Under the pieces are notes generated by a model that had not been told where the DNA came from, did no database searches, and was given only the letters and a program-made list of their open reading frames with translations. Positions 1 through 9,043 of a stretch of DNA of 64,000 nt are shown here, one piece after another. How positions within the stretch are numbered: the stretch's first letter is position 1; each line of letters opens with the position of its first letter. The DNA is from Salinibius halmophilus (GTDB lineage Bacteria > Pseudomonadota > Gammaproteobacteria > Pseudomonadales > Natronospirillaceae): contig NZ_QPEP01000007.1 in the NCBI RefSeq assembly GCF_003577475.1, positions 135,164-199,163 on the forward strand, written 5' to 3'. The translations under genes were made by a program, and so were the position numbers.

Positions 1-1325
1 GTGCCAAACGTTGGCAAGTTACTGAACTGCAGACCCTAACCGGCCTGCATCCTGATCTAATCAAACTGATCATTGCCAATTGCATTAGCCGCAATTGGCT
101 TGAGCATTCAGGTGAAAAATTGACCCACGAGGGTGCTAAAACATTAGACGACGAAGAAGTGGATAACCAAGATCTTAAAGCTGGATATTTATTTCAAGAT
201 GCCATCACGGGTCATTTTTGGCCAAGAATGAGCACCACGTTAAATGAAGTAGAGCCAATTAACCCGCATGCCAAACAGCTCAAATTTAGCCTTAGTCGCA
301 AAGAGGGGAGCTCAATAACGCCCTATCTGCTTGAACCGGTGCAATCAGATTTACCTAGCTTAACACCAGAGCAGTTAAACCGAGCATACCGTGAATACCG
401 ACGAGACGTGAATGCCTACAAACAACTCGAAGGCAGTTATGGCAGTAACGACCTAACACTGCCAGGCGTGCAGCAGCTAGATGATTCACCTGAGCAAGCT
501 TACATGTTGCTCGATATCACAGCAGACCACTATGGTGAGCAGCTTTTTATGGTGAAAGACCCATTCGAAATCCGCGAACATGCCTGGTGGTTAACAGAAG
601 GGTTAAATGACTTGCTGGCTCGTGACAAGCAATTTTGTAAAAGGTTGGGAGGGTTAGTCGGCAGGGCTGATATGGCCGAGCAAACCGCTGCTGAATGGAT
701 TAAGAGCCTGCAAAACGAAACTGAGCTCGAGCTATTAACCAGCTACCCTTGGCTAGAAAAGCAAGCCAGCATAAGCCGCTACTTCGCCAGGCTAATTGAA
801 AAAGAAAAGTCCGTTCAACAAGGCAATCAAAGCCCAGCAAACCTCGAAGCAGCGCTTAGCGAATGCCAAATGTTGCTCGAAGTGGTTATGCAATGGCTAA
901 TCAAAACGTATCCCATTGCCAAAAACGCAGTGCCACACCAAGAACGCCACAGCTTCAAGCTTAACCGAGAAATATTAAAAGGTCTGGGTATTCCTGCTGC
1001 AACTGACAGCGTAATCGCAACGCTTGCTGGCCAAAGATTAAGTCAGGTTGCAAGAGCGGCGCAAAGCCCAAAAGCGTCGCTTAAAGCTTTGTTATTCGCG
1101 GCAGCGTTAGGTGTATTCGAGCACACGGGTCATCCATTACTGCATTTAAGCGCAGAGCAACTAGCGCTCGAGGAGCTGTTAAAGCTTGCCAATTTGCGTA
1201 ACCAAACCAGTCACGCACAGAGTGAGTTTAACGCGGCTCAGCTCCAGCAGGTCACCGCTGACTTGGTACTCGGCTACATCAATTATTGTAAAAAATTTAC
1301 TGAACAATTTAAGGATTGGTTCTAA
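1..1325 (+). CDS. Winged-helix-like protein of a McrB/DUF2357 cluster, 5' end outside window
   Basis: The frame is open from base 3 with no stop, so the start lies upstream of the window; the TTG at 120 is not a convincing start because a helical stretch (RWQVTELQTLTGLHPDLIK) precedes it in frame. That stretch and the following 'NWLEHSGEKLTHEG' read like a winged-helix domain (inference). It is followed by a segment containing GYLFQDAITGHFWPRM and then about 300 mostly helical residues. No catalytic motif is visible and I do not recognise a named family. The TAA stop shares a base with the ATG of the next gene (TAATG), so it is translationally coupled to the McrB-like gene and probably acts in the same complex, perhaps in DNA recognition or regulation. 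Function unknown. Confidence 0.75.
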   Translation, partial: AKRWQVTELQTLTGLHPDLIKLIIANCISRNWLEHSGEKLTHEGAKTLDDEEVDNQDLKAGYLFQDAITGHFWPRMSTTLNEVEPINPHAKQLKFSLSRKEGSSITPYLLEPVQSDLPSLTPEQLNRAYREYRRDVNAYKQLEGSYGSNDLTLPGVQQLDDSPEQAYMLLDITADHYGEQLFMVKDPFEIREHAWWLTEGLNDLLARDKQFCKRLGGLVGRADMAEQTAAEWIKSLQNETELELLTSYPWLEKQASISRYFARLIEKEKSVQQGNQSPANLEAALSECQMLLEVVMQWLIKTYPIAKNAVPHQERHSFKLNREILKGLGIPAATDSVIATLAGQRLSQVARAAQSPKASLKALLFAAALGVFEHTGHPLLHLSAEQLALEELLKLANLRNQTSHAQSEFNAAQLQQVTADLVLGYINYCKKFTEQFKDWF

Positions 1326-3748
1326 TGGGCAAAAGAAAAACAACGCCAAAGCCAACATCACCGGCCACTCAACTGACAGGACTCGCGAGTACACTAGGTG
1401 CTTCATTCGAGAACGCCTCAAAGTTTTATAATGCGAGCAGTGCCGCATTCACTATTGATTTTGAAGATCAATGGCTTAAAACAGTTCTGGGTTCATTGGA
1501 GAAACATGACGAAGCGCCGAAAATTAAATCTTGGCTAAACCGCTTTTCAGATGTCTGCAAAGAGCTCAATAAATACCAAGAAGCTCTAAATAAGGAACAT
1601 GAAGAGCGCTGGAATCTAGTAAATGAAATGGGTGCCAACAACGAAGAGTTAGGTCAGCTACACGAAGAAAAAGCTCAGCAACTAAAAGCACTTGAAGATG
1701 AGTTGACAGAAAAGCAGAACGAGCTTGAAACTGAAGAAGCCGAGCTGGCTAGCTTAAAAGCGGAGCTGACTAGAAGAGAGAAAGAAGTTAAGAAGAAAGA
1801 GCTAGACGCAAAAGTTGGATTTACAATCGAAAACGAAAATGCCTTAAAACAGCTCGAAGCAAAACAAAAAGAGCTAGTTGCCCAGCACGAAAATGATCTA
1901 AAGGAGTTGCGCGAGGAGCAACATCGTCTCGACAAAGCAATCAGAGAGGCAAAACGAGAACTAGAAACCGTTCAACACGAGTATACAAAGGCAGAAGTAG
2001 ATCGACTTGAAGCGCTCGATATTCGAGAAAGCAAACTAAAAGCTGAAGAAGCTCTTGTTGCCCGTGATAAAAATCGCGTGGGTCGCGAGTGGCGAGAAAT
2101 CAAAGCCGAAAGAGATGATCTCGAAAATGTAATCGCCGAAAAAATGGAGCTTGAGCGCCAGGCGCATGAAAAACAAGTAGAGCGCCAAAAACAAAGACTA
2201 GCCGAAGTCTTTGAGAGGCTAAATACAACAAAAGAACAGTTTGCCGACCTGGCAGCATTGCAACAAGAGTTAGGTGATAAAGCACCTAACGAGCTGCTTG
2301 ATGAGCTTGAAACACTAAAAGCGCAAAATTTTGAACTAAGAAGAGAGCTTGACCAGTCTGATTCCGAAGGACTGCGCGAAGAAAAAGACTACCTAAGCAA
2401 GCGAGTGAATGACCTAGAAAACGACCTCGCAACGCTAAGGCCAGAACTCGACGCTGCCCGTCGTGAACTAAGTACTAAAAGACTTTCAGCTACTGACCTG
2501 GAAACCGTAGAGTGTGAAAGGAAGGTTCTCGAGCACCACAAAAATGTTCTAAAGGTTCATATCGACGACCTCGAAAGCCGAGTTACACAGCTTACCGACG
2601 CCCAAAAAGCCAAAACGGCTTTCCCAGCCATGGCAAAAATGGATCAAGACAAGGCGTATACGGCGCCAATTGAACTTGAGCATGTACCCGAATTAAATGC
2701 CTTCGCTGGCGAGCTGCAGCACCGCATTGCCCAGGCCGAAAAGCATGTTGAGCTATTTTACCCACTCGAAGACATTCAGGTGCTACTGGGTGGTTTGGCC
2801 ATGAGCCAGCTGCATGTATTCCAGGGTATTAGTGGTACAGGTAAAACCAGTTTGGCCAAAGCCTTCGCCAAAGCCATGGGTGGTTTCTGCCAAGATATTT
2901 CGGTACAAGCAGGCTGGCGTGACCGCGATGATTTACTAGGTCACTTCAATGCTTTCGAGCGCAAGTTCTACGAAAAAGACTGCCTGCAAGCCTTGTACAA
3001 AGCTCAAACAACTCGCTGGCAAGACTCTTGCAACGTCATCTTGTTAGATGAAATGAACCTATCGCGCCCAGAGCAGTACTTTGCCGAGTTCCTGTCTGCA
3101 TTAGAAAAGAACAACCCTAGCGAGCGACTAATTAGCCTGGCCGAAACCGAACTGCCTGGTGCGCCACAGTATCTGCGCGATGGCCGCCAAATTTTGGTGC
3201 CAAATAACGTTTGGTTTATCGGCACCGCTAACCACGATGAAACCACTAATGAGCTGGCCGATAAAACCTATGACCGCTCACATGTGATGACATTGCCGAA
3301 ACAAGACGCGAGTTTTGACATTACACAGTTAGAGCCTAAAAAGTATTCTTTCGAATCACTGATGAAAGCATTCGATAAAGCCTGTAAAGACCATTCCAAA
3401 GAGGTAAAAGAATTATTGGCTGAGTTAACGCGCAACGATTTCACTGCGAGCTTAGAAAAAGACTTTGGCCTGGGTTGGGGTAACCGTTTTGAAAAGCAAG
3501 CGCTGCGCTTTATTCCCGTGATGATGGCCACAGGCGCAACCAAGGGGCAAGCGCTTGATCACCTACTAGCAACTCGCGTTATGCGCCAAGGCAAGGTGAC
3601 TAGCCGTTTTGATGTAAACAAAGACGCGCTAGAAAGCCTACAGTTAGCGCTCGATAGTTTCTGGCAATCTGCCAAGCTCAACAATCAGCCAACCAAATCA
3701 CTAGAACTACTAGAAAAAGACATCTTGCGCAAAGAAGGTGGCTTTTAA
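1325..3748 (+). CDS. McrB-family AAA+ ATPase/GTPase with long coiled coil
   Basis: The ATG at 1325 is chosen over the one at 1316 because it forms a TAATG junction with the previous gene and has AAGGA upstream; the product is 807 residues. Residues ~60-460 are Glu/Lys/Leu-rich heptads, a long coiled coil. The C-terminal third is an AAA+ domain with Walker A GISGTGKT (~501-508), Walker B LLDEMNLSRPEQYF (~572) and sensor-1 GTANHDETT (~632). The DEMN and GTAN motifs are typical of the McrB/MoxR branch. In McrBC and the coiled-coil CoCoNuT relatives this NTPase forms a ring that activates a McrC partner. Here the partner would be the next gene, again joined by TAATG. The likely role is nucleic-acid restriction of invaders; the target cannot be read from sequence. 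Confidence 0.82.
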   Translation: MGKRKTTPKPTSPATQLTGLASTLGASFENASKFYNASSAAFTIDFEDQWLKTVLGSLEKHDEAPKIKSWLNRFSDVCKELNKYQEALNKEHEERWNLVNEMGANNEELGQLHEEKAQQLKALEDELTEKQNELETEEAELASLKAELTRREKEVKKKELDAKVGFTIENENALKQLEAKQKELVAQHENDLKELREEQHRLDKAIREAKRELETVQHEYTKAEVDRLEALDIRESKLKAEEALVARDKNRVGREWREIKAERDDLENVIAEKMELERQAHEKQVERQKQRLAEVFERLNTTKEQFADLAALQQELGDKAPNELLDELETLKAQNFELRRELDQSDSEGLREEKDYLSKRVNDLENDLATLRPELDAARRELSTKRLSATDLETVECERKVLEHHKNVLKVHIDDLESRVTQLTDAQKAKTAFPAMAKMDQDKAYTAPIELEHVPELNAFAGELQHRIAQAEKHVELFYPLEDIQVLLGGLAMSQLHVFQGISGTGKTSLAKAFAKAMGGFCQDISVQAGWRDRDDLLGHFNAFERKFYEKDCLQALYKAQTTRWQDSCNVILLDEMNLSRPEQYFAEFLSALEKNNPSERLISLAETELPGAPQYLRDGRQILVPNNVWFIGTANHDETTNELADKTYDRSHVMTLPKQDASFDITQLEPKKYSFESLMKAFDKACKDHSKEVKELLAELTRNDFTASLEKDFGLGWGNRFEKQALRFIPVMMATGATKGQALDHLLATRVMRQGKVTSRFDVNKDALESLQLALDSFWQSAKLNNQPTKSLELLEKDILRKEGGF

Positions 3749-5547
3749 TGTGGCAAGATCGGCTATCCGGTAGCAATGTAAAAGTGCTCCCTCCCGAGCT
3801 TGAAGCTGGGCGCTACTTAGAGCAGAAAGATGACTCAACAGCAGGCGAAAGCCTGCTAGTTGATGCCGCTGGCGCACCCATACTAATAAATGACGAGCGC
3901 AAAACGTTCGTAAAACCAGCGGCAGAAGTGCTTCAACGAGCCGAATTATTTGAACGCATTCTTACCACCATCGAAAGCACCTACGATGAGCAATCTACTG
4001 AACTACCATCGCCTTTAATGCCGGCAGGCGTGGTGACAGACGACTGTGATTTAAATACCTTTGAACACACATTGCTTAGCGTGCTGGAGGCGGGGCATTT
4101 GCACCAAATTTCTGCCCGACCAAGACTCGATCTGCGCTACAGTGAGCAAATTACCGACGTTGCTAGGGCAAAAAAACTGGCCAAAAATGCTCTGGTGCAT
4201 CTAGCATCGCACTCGGAATGTTGGCAACGGCAAACCTTATCTGGTGTTGTACCAAAGCGCGTCAGTGCCCGTTTTAGTGAGGATGATTATCAAATATACG
4301 AAAACATCGTGTTCGCCCGGCTGATAGACAAGCTCGACAACTATCTAAGCAAACGCATCGCTCTGTTACACGAATTGAAATCAGCGGTGAACGAAGCACT
4401 CGAATTCTATAACGCGACCGATGTTCACCATCGCTTATCGCAAGCAATCTGCAAGCTTTGGGGCCAAGCATTTAGCGAAGAAGAAACCAATAAAGCCTCA
4501 GAAAAGTTGACCAATACCCTAGCGCAGCTAGTGCAGGCACAATCGACCGTGCGCGGGCTAAAGCAAAAAGGCCTTTATGGTTTAGTGAGTCGTCATTTGC
4601 AAGTGACAGATAGCCTGCACCTAACCAATATTCTTACCCACGATCAGCACTACCGCCACTTAACCATTTTGTGGAACGAACTAAGGGCTGTAATCGGTGG
4701 TAAAAAACTCACCGCCGAAGAACGACGAGCGCAAACCCTAGCCAAACACAAAGCCTATTCGCGCTATGCTGGTTTGGTGTTAAAACACGCGCTATACCCA
4801 TACTTGAAGGGTGAATTGGTAGCAAACTGGGCCGGTAACACTCTAACGCTTGAGCAGCACGACCTCGACTGGCAATTAGTGATAGAAAGCCCAGGCAAAA
4901 AGGCGGTTCTATTGCATATAACGCCTTGGCTGGGTTTTGTTGCCAAACCAGATATTAAGCAAACCACGAGTACAGCCCAGCACATCATTGCTTGGCCAAA
5001 CCTAAACAAAGAAGATCAACCAGCAAGCGACCAGCCATACTCTGGCAATTGGCTACAGCTATCGCCGTTCGATCTATATGGAGTAGAACGATTTGGCTAC
5101 CTAGTAGACAAAGTATTGCTCAATGTATTGATGCAAAACTACAGCCAGCCGATCTGCAAAATACCAAGTAAAGTGGAAGTGCAGGCTAAGCAGATAGGTC
5201 AGTTAAAGGTATTGCCTAACCATCAGCTATCTGTGCTGGAATGGCTGCCCAAAGCAGAGGTTCAAGCTTTGAAACAAGCGCTAGTTCGTGACAACGCCCG
5301 TAAACAATCCGAGGAGCTTGTTAAAAGAAACAACGAGCTGGCAGCATTGAATCAATGCCCCGTTTGCCAGGCAACAGCTGCGATTACGAGCCAGCAAGCA
5401 AGCGGTTTTCGCAGTACATGTCGAACTTGTGATACCTCCAGGTATTTACGAAGCGAAAACGGGCATAAGGTGTATCAGCAAACGGCCAATCAGTTGGATC
5501 GCTTCTCACAGGTAGGTCGGCGAAGCATGCAGTTCATCGTAGCCTAA
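3748..5547 (+). CDS. DUF2357 / McrC-like protein with C-terminal zinc ribbon
   Basis: The 599-residue product starts at the TAATG overlap with the McrB-like gene. A central segment around residues 170-200 (FSEDDYQIYENIVFARLI) and a later LTHDQHYRHLTILW match the conserved style of DUF2357, the family of McrC-like partners of McrB ATPases. The C-terminus has a zinc-ribbon pattern, CPVC near residue 537 and CRTC about 27 residues later. I could not find a clear PD-(D/E)XK triad (D...ExK), unlike classical McrC, so the nuclease activity may be degenerate or be supplied by the PLD-fold protein 34 bp downstream. The family call is moderate; the assignment as partner of the McrB-like protein is well supported by coupling. 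Confidence 0.7.
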   Translation: MWQDRLSGSNVKVLPPELEAGRYLEQKDDSTAGESLLVDAAGAPILINDERKTFVKPAAEVLQRAELFERILTTIESTYDEQSTELPSPLMPAGVVTDDCDLNTFEHTLLSVLEAGHLHQISARPRLDLRYSEQITDVARAKKLAKNALVHLASHSECWQRQTLSGVVPKRVSARFSEDDYQIYENIVFARLIDKLDNYLSKRIALLHELKSAVNEALEFYNATDVHHRLSQAICKLWGQAFSEEETNKASEKLTNTLAQLVQAQSTVRGLKQKGLYGLVSRHLQVTDSLHLTNILTHDQHYRHLTILWNELRAVIGGKKLTAEERRAQTLAKHKAYSRYAGLVLKHALYPYLKGELVANWAGNTLTLEQHDLDWQLVIESPGKKAVLLHITPWLGFVAKPDIKQTTSTAQHIIAWPNLNKEDQPASDQPYSGNWLQLSPFDLYGVERFGYLVDKVLLNVLMQNYSQPICKIPSKVEVQAKQIGQLKVLPNHQLSVLEWLPKAEVQALKQALVRDNARKQSEELVKRNNELAALNQCPVCQATAAITSQQASGFRSTCRTCDTSRYLRSENGHKVYQQTANQLDRFSQVGRRSMQFIVA

Positions 5548-5581
5548 AGCGAAAACCAACATAAAAAAACAAGGAAAAACA

Positions 5582-6745
5582 ATGACAATTATTGTGCAAA
5601 ATAGCCAAGGAGAAGCCTCATTAAAAGGCTTGCAGTTGCAATGGAGTAATCACCTAGACTTGGTTAAACAGCTGCTAACGCATTGTGATGAATGTTTGAT
5701 TGTGTCGCCTTTTTTGGCGCAAGACAGCCAGGTACTACTTTCAGAACTAGAGCTGACAGGCAAGCGGTTCGAGTTAATCTCTACGTGCCCAAAAGCAGGT
5801 AGTGAGCAGTTCACCAAACCACAAGCGCTAATGAACTTTGGTCAATATATTGAATCGCAAACCGGTCACTGGCCAGTAATTGGGTTAGATCAAAAACTGC
5901 ACGCTAAAATCTACATTTTTAGCAAAGCAGGCTCAGATTTTTGCGGCATCGTCACATCTGCAAACTTCACCATGAATGGCCTTAAGCACAATCACGAAAC
6001 GGGTGTGCTAATCACCGATGAGCATGCTCTGCAACGACTAAAAGAAAGCGCTCGTAACGGCCAAGACTTTGTAAACCTTGCTCAGTGGCAGCTAGACAAG
6101 CTGGTGCTAGTCGCAGACATGCAAGAAAAAGCGAACAGCCACGATGAAGTTGGTGATATAGGGCTGCACAATATGCTCAATAACCATTGCACGCCGAGCG
6201 AAGGTAATCGCTCAGTTAAAATAAACGCAGCAGCTAAGTACTTTATAAAGGTGTCAGGCTACAAAGAAGAACCAATTTTGCCCGCCGACCAGCGAGTAAT
6301 TGATGAGCCGCATGCAATGCTAACGTTTGCCAAAGCGCCAAAGAATATTCGCCAAGGCGATTGCCTGCTAGAAGTTGCCGTTGGCGGGCAATGCTTCCTC
6401 AGCTACTATGCTTGCGCATCAGCGGTCGCAGAGTTTACCGAAGAAGAGCAACGCACCGATAGCCACAAAAAGCGCTGGCCGCATTACATGTATGCCAACA
6501 ATCTTTCTCTGCAATACGGTAAACAATGGTTCAAAAATCCACTTTTTTACAACGACGTGATCGAAAGTTTTAAAGCAGCAAACCCTGGCGAAGCAGTAAC
6601 AGCAAGCGGTGGGTTTGATATCAAAGGCACCATTCAATTCGGTAGCTCATACTTCGAAGTAACCAAAGCATTCGCTGAGTTTGTTATTGAGCAAATCAAT
6701 CATCAGTTTTCTAATGAAGAATCAGATGTTCTTGTTCAGACTTAA
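5582..6745 (+). CDS. Phospholipase-D-fold nuclease-like protein
   Basis: The 387-residue product has an AAGGA ribosome site before ATG 5582. One HxK motif is visible (LHAKIYIF, H107-K109), followed by SANFTMNGLKHNHETG (~126-141), the second half of a PLD active site as found in PLDc_2-type restriction nucleases such as the NgoFVII/BfiI group. Only one HxK is present, so a working enzyme would be a dimer. The C-terminal ~200 residues are unassigned and may bind DNA or partners. It lies 34 bp after the McrB/DUF2357 genes, in the same direction, and is the most obvious nuclease effector of that cluster. A free-standing role is possible. Confidence 0.75.
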   Translation: MTIIVQNSQGEASLKGLQLQWSNHLDLVKQLLTHCDECLIVSPFLAQDSQVLLSELELTGKRFELISTCPKAGSEQFTKPQALMNFGQYIESQTGHWPVIGLDQKLHAKIYIFSKAGSDFCGIVTSANFTMNGLKHNHETGVLITDEHALQRLKESARNGQDFVNLAQWQLDKLVLVADMQEKANSHDEVGDIGLHNMLNNHCTPSEGNRSVKINAAAKYFIKVSGYKEEPILPADQRVIDEPHAMLTFAKAPKNIRQGDCLLEVAVGGQCFLSYYACASAVAEFTEEEQRTDSHKKRWPHYMYANNLSLQYGKQWFKNPLFYNDVIESFKAANPGEAVTASGGFDIKGTIQFGSSYFEVTKAFAEFVIEQINHQFSNEESDVLVQT

Positions 6746-6840
6746 TCGGCCAGCCGATACCAGGTACTACCTCGCTTCTTTTAAACCTTGCTGTTAACAT
6801 TCAGCCATAGTTTCAACACTCTTTTACAAAAGGTCTGCAC

Positions 6841-8160
6841 ATGAAAATCGAATCGTTAACGCTGACTAACTTTAGGCGCTTCGAGCACCTAACGGTCGAT
6901 TTTCATGACCAACTTACCGTTATTGTGGCAAAAAACGGCCAAGGTAAAACAACATTACTAGACGCTATTTCAATTGCCCTTGGCCCTTTTGTCGGCGCTT
7001 TTGATTTGGGCAAAAACAAAGGAATGGAAAGAACAGATCCACGTTTTCAAAGACGAAAAGAGCTGTCTGATAACGAACAAATCTTTCCCGCTCTAATTAC
7101 GGCTGAGTTTGATGGTTTCAACGGCAGTGTATATCGGGAAATGAATAGCCCCAAAGGCAAAACCACAACAAAAAATGCTAAGTTATTGTCCAACTATGGC
7201 GCAAAGTTGATGGAACAGGTTCGTGCGCTTGAAGATGTAACACTTCCTGTTGTGGCGTACTACGGCTCAGGCCGACTTTGGAATGCTCACAAGAATGCTA
7301 AACGCAAAGCGGTATTAAGTGAGAGTAGAACAATGGGCTACGAAGACTGTGTTACGGCGGCTTCTAGCTTTACCCAAGTTCAGCAATGGATGAGCAAAGC
7401 CGAATATGCCGCTACCCAGCAAGAGCGCGATTCAAGCTATTCTGGTTACACATTGCGAGAGCAAATTGACGGTATACAAAATACAGTTAACGCCGTGTTA
7501 GCTAGTGAAGGTTGGTACAAATTTCACTACAGCATAACCCATGAAGAGCTAGCGATGTCGCACGACGATGCCGGCATCTTACCGGTGTCGATGCTTAGTG
7601 ACGGCGTACGAGCCATGGTAGCCCTAGTTGCCGATTTAGCCTGGCGCTGCGCCAAGCTAAATCCACACCTACACGAAAATGCTAGCCAGCAAACCAATGG
7701 TATTGTACTGATCGACGAAGTGGATATGCACCTACACCCAGCGTGGCAGCAAAAGGTTATTCAAGCACTGCAGCAGGCCTTTCCAAAAGTGCAATTTATC
7801 TTAACCACGCATAGCCCACAGGTGCTCTCGACGGTTAAAAAAGAGTCGGTTCGAGTTCTGTCTTCAGACCTTGCTGGTAACTCAATTGCCTCAACGCCGG
7901 TCTCAAAAACTTATGCGCACCCAAGCAATGAAGTCATGCAAGCGGTAATGGGTACTAACCCAGTACCAAATATCAATGGCATAGAACTGCTACGCAGCTT
8001 TTTGGTTGAGGTAGAGTTGTGTACCGACAATAGCCAGCTACCAGAGTTAAAAAGCCGTTTAGAAGACTTAACTCAAGACTTTGGCAATCATGACTGGTTA
8101 ACCAAAGCTAAGCGTGTATTGGCTCGCAAAGAGGCATTGGCCAATGCACAAAATAGTTAA
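6841..8160 (+). CDS. ptuA: Septu ATPase PtuA
   Basis: 439 residues, with AAAAGG upstream of ATG 6841. The N-terminus is typical of RecF/SMC/OLD-like ABC ATPases: MKIESLTLTNFRRFEHL, then Walker A AKNGQGKTTLLDA (~30-42). Walker B is IVLIDEVDMHLHPAWQQ (~287-303) and the H-loop TTHSPQVL follows at ~320. The gene overlaps an HNH nuclease gene by 17 bp, the defining arrangement of Septu (PtuA ATPase plus PtuB HNH), an anti-phage system also coupled to some retrons. In that family the ATPase assembles into a complex holding PtuB and licenses cleavage. No reverse transcriptase or ncRNA is seen nearby, so this looks like stand-alone Septu. Confidence 0.85.
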   Translation: MKIESLTLTNFRRFEHLTVDFHDQLTVIVAKNGQGKTTLLDAISIALGPFVGAFDLGKNKGMERTDPRFQRRKELSDNEQIFPALITAEFDGFNGSVYREMNSPKGKTTTKNAKLLSNYGAKLMEQVRALEDVTLPVVAYYGSGRLWNAHKNAKRKAVLSESRTMGYEDCVTAASSFTQVQQWMSKAEYAATQQERDSSYSGYTLREQIDGIQNTVNAVLASEGWYKFHYSITHEELAMSHDDAGILPVSMLSDGVRAMVALVADLAWRCAKLNPHLHENASQQTNGIVLIDEVDMHLHPAWQQKVIQALQQAFPKVQFILTTHSPQVLSTVKKESVRVLSSDLAGNSIASTPVSKTYAHPSNEVMQAVMGTNPVPNINGIELLRSFLVEVELCTDNSQLPELKSRLEDLTQDFGNHDWLTKAKRVLARKEALANAQNS

Positions 8161-8881
8161 GCGCGACTGCAACCGGCCCGAACTGCGCACCGCCCAGCAG
8201 AGCCCTCCAGAAGACAGCTCAGAAGCGGCTTCACGCTGGAGGCGCATGCGCAAAGACCTCCTAAGCAAGTTCCTTTGGCAAGAGCAGCGTGGTTTATGCG
8301 CCTATTCCGAAATTCAGCTAAAAATTGAAGGCGGTTTAGATGAGCGGCCAACCAGCCTAGCAGTTGGCTATCACATTGATCATGTGCAGCCAAAAAGTGC
8401 GTACCCAAGTAGAACCTTTGATGAGTACAATTTGGTGTTGAGCGCTTTTGCGCAAACCGACCTAGCTCGTTTTCCCAAAGATGCCATATTTGGTGGTGAC
8501 CCCAAAGACAACCATTATGATGAACACCGATTTATTTCACCGCTGCAAGATAACTGTCGTGGCTATTTTCTGTTTTTACCCAATGGTGAAATGACACCGC
8601 ATCCATCGAAAAGCATAACCGATCAGCAAAACGCCCAATATACGATTGATCTGCTTAACCTAAACGCAGAGCCACTAAAACTTGAACGAGAAAAGTGGTA
8701 CGACGAGATTGAACAAGCATTCGATGTACACATCGAAAATGGCGATTGCCTGACTAGTTTAATGGGCTGTGACCTAGTGCCAAGGGGCGGCCAGCTCAGT
8801 CCGTTTTTTAGCTTAACCAGTCAAATATACGGTGACTTGGCGCATACCTTTGTAACCGAAGTTGAAACTACCAGCGCCTAA
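8144..8881 (+). CDS. ptuB: Septu HNH nuclease PtuB
   Basis: ATG 8144 overlaps the ptuA stop by 17 bp and gives 245 residues; an in-frame ATG at 8114 would add ten residues that merely read ptuA sequence out of frame, so I reject it. The core CAYSEIQL (~50) followed by YHIDHVQPKS (~74-83) and DEYNLVLSAF (~90) is the HNH pattern of the PtuB/TIGR02646-like family (first His-Asp-His, then Asn). One of the usual Cys positions reads Ser in CAYSE, so the structural zinc may be incomplete. It is expected to be the effector nuclease of the pair with PtuA. Confidence 0.83.
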   Translation: MHKIVKRDCNRPELRTAQQSPPEDSSEAASRWRRMRKDLLSKFLWQEQRGLCAYSEIQLKIEGGLDERPTSLAVGYHIDHVQPKSAYPSRTFDEYNLVLSAFAQTDLARFPKDAIFGGDPKDNHYDEHRFISPLQDNCRGYFLFLPNGEMTPHPSKSITDQQNAQYTIDLLNLNAEPLKLEREKWYDEIEQAFDVHIENGDCLTSLMGCDLVPRGGQLSPFFSLTSQIYGDLAHTFVTEVETTSA

Positions 8882-8894
8882 AACCCGCCTTAAA

Positions 8895-8944
8895 AAGCGA
8901 CCTATACAAACATACAGTATCGTAAAGGTCGCTTAACCCTGCCA
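8895..8944. repeat. Inverted repeat between ptuB and brxA
   Basis: AAGCGACCT (8895-8903) and AGGTCGCTT (8936-8944) are perfect 9-bp inverted arms around a 32-base spacer, just after ptuB. The right arm is not followed by a T run, so it is a poor intrinsic terminator. It could be a hairpin limiting read-through or a pair of half-sites for a regulator of the BREX promoter. It sits between the two systems, in the only spacer (8882-9043) where a brxA promoter could lie. Confidence 0.45.
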
Positions 8945-9043
8945 ATATCAAGGCTATCAGCCATTCGCAACAGCGAAAAAGCAATGAAAACAGCATCATA
9001 GTCATGCGCGCAAAAGTGTGATTTGGTAGACTTTTTGTTTTCG

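Noticed and set aside
6841-8881. Retron with PtuAB effector
   Set aside because: No reverse transcriptase gene or msr/msd-like structured RNA is seen on either side; stand-alone Septu is the simpler reading.
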